DNA from: Myxococcales bacterium | GTDB lineage: Bacteria > Myxococcota_A > Polyangia > Fen-1088 | Reading direction: 5' to 3' | NCBI GenBank assembly: GCA_003170035.1 | Contig: PMZX01000539.1 | Location: 8,200 to 14,060 of the forward strand | Length of the DNA: 5,861 bases | Shown: positions 5,840-5,861 of the stretch, in pieces | How the letters are laid out: each line of letters starts with the position of its first letter | How positions within the stretch are numbered: the stretch's first letter is position 1 | The notes under the pieces: generated by a model | Seen by the model: the letters and a program-made list of their open reading frames with translations, nothing else | The model's database searches: none | Told to the model about the DNA's origin: nothing | Position numbers and translations under genes: made by a program

Positions 5840-5861
5840 ATGAGAGAGAGCCTGTGGGCGG
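5840..5861 (+). CDS. Possible start of next gene, truncated by window edge
   Basis: An ATG at 5840-5842 begins a frame reading MRESLWA up to the window end. It is preceded by AGAGG at 5831-5835, a plausible ribosome-binding site with a 4-nt spacer, which overlaps the GH5 stop codon. If real, this gene would be translationally close-coupled to the cellulase gene. Seven residues are too few to identify anything. Confidence 0.3.

Overview
The window is GC-rich bacterial DNA with strongly GC-biased third codon positions. It carries a c-type multiheme lipoprotein, a lipoprotein cellulase, a polysaccharide flippase and a family 2 glycosyltransferase. This suits a Gram-negative environmental bacterium, perhaps Myxococcota or another former deltaproteobacterial lineage. 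The taxonomic guess rests on composition and gene style only, not on a marker gene. I saw no rRNA, tRNA, CRISPR array, insertion sequence or phage gene.

Layout, left to right. Positions 1-195 hold a weakly supported end of an upstream frame and an exact 22-bp tandem duplication. Positions 196-1719 (minus) encode a Wzx/MATE-like polysaccharide flippase. Divergent from it, 1831-2535 (plus) encodes a type 1 ribonuclease H with an extra N-terminal module and an Arg/Pro/Ala linker. Facing it, 2576-2887 (minus) encodes a 103-residue four-heme c-type lipoprotein. Just upstream of that on the same strand, 2929-3180 encodes a stand-alone Lrp/AsnC effector-binding (RAM) domain without a DNA-binding domain. 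Positions 3317-4231 (plus) encode a GT2 glycosyltransferase whose start codon sits directly behind a perfect 7-bp GC hairpin. Only 5 bp away and convergent, 4237-4626 (minus) encodes a small VOC (glyoxalase-fold) protein. Divergent from that, 4771-5832 (plus) encodes a GH5 subfamily 2-like endoglucanase with a lipoprotein signal. A possible next start codon lies at 5840, running off the edge.

The genes mostly alternate in strand and look like single-gene transcription units. The RAM protein/cytochrome pair, 41 bp apart, is the only candidate operon. The flippase, glycosyltransferase and cellulase all concern polysaccharides, but nothing in the arrangement ties them into one pathway. I see no convincing new multi-gene system. 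The points most worth a second look are the handle-less ribonuclease H with its N-terminal module, the hairpin over the glycosyltransferase start, and the small four-heme lipoprotein beside the RAM-domain protein.
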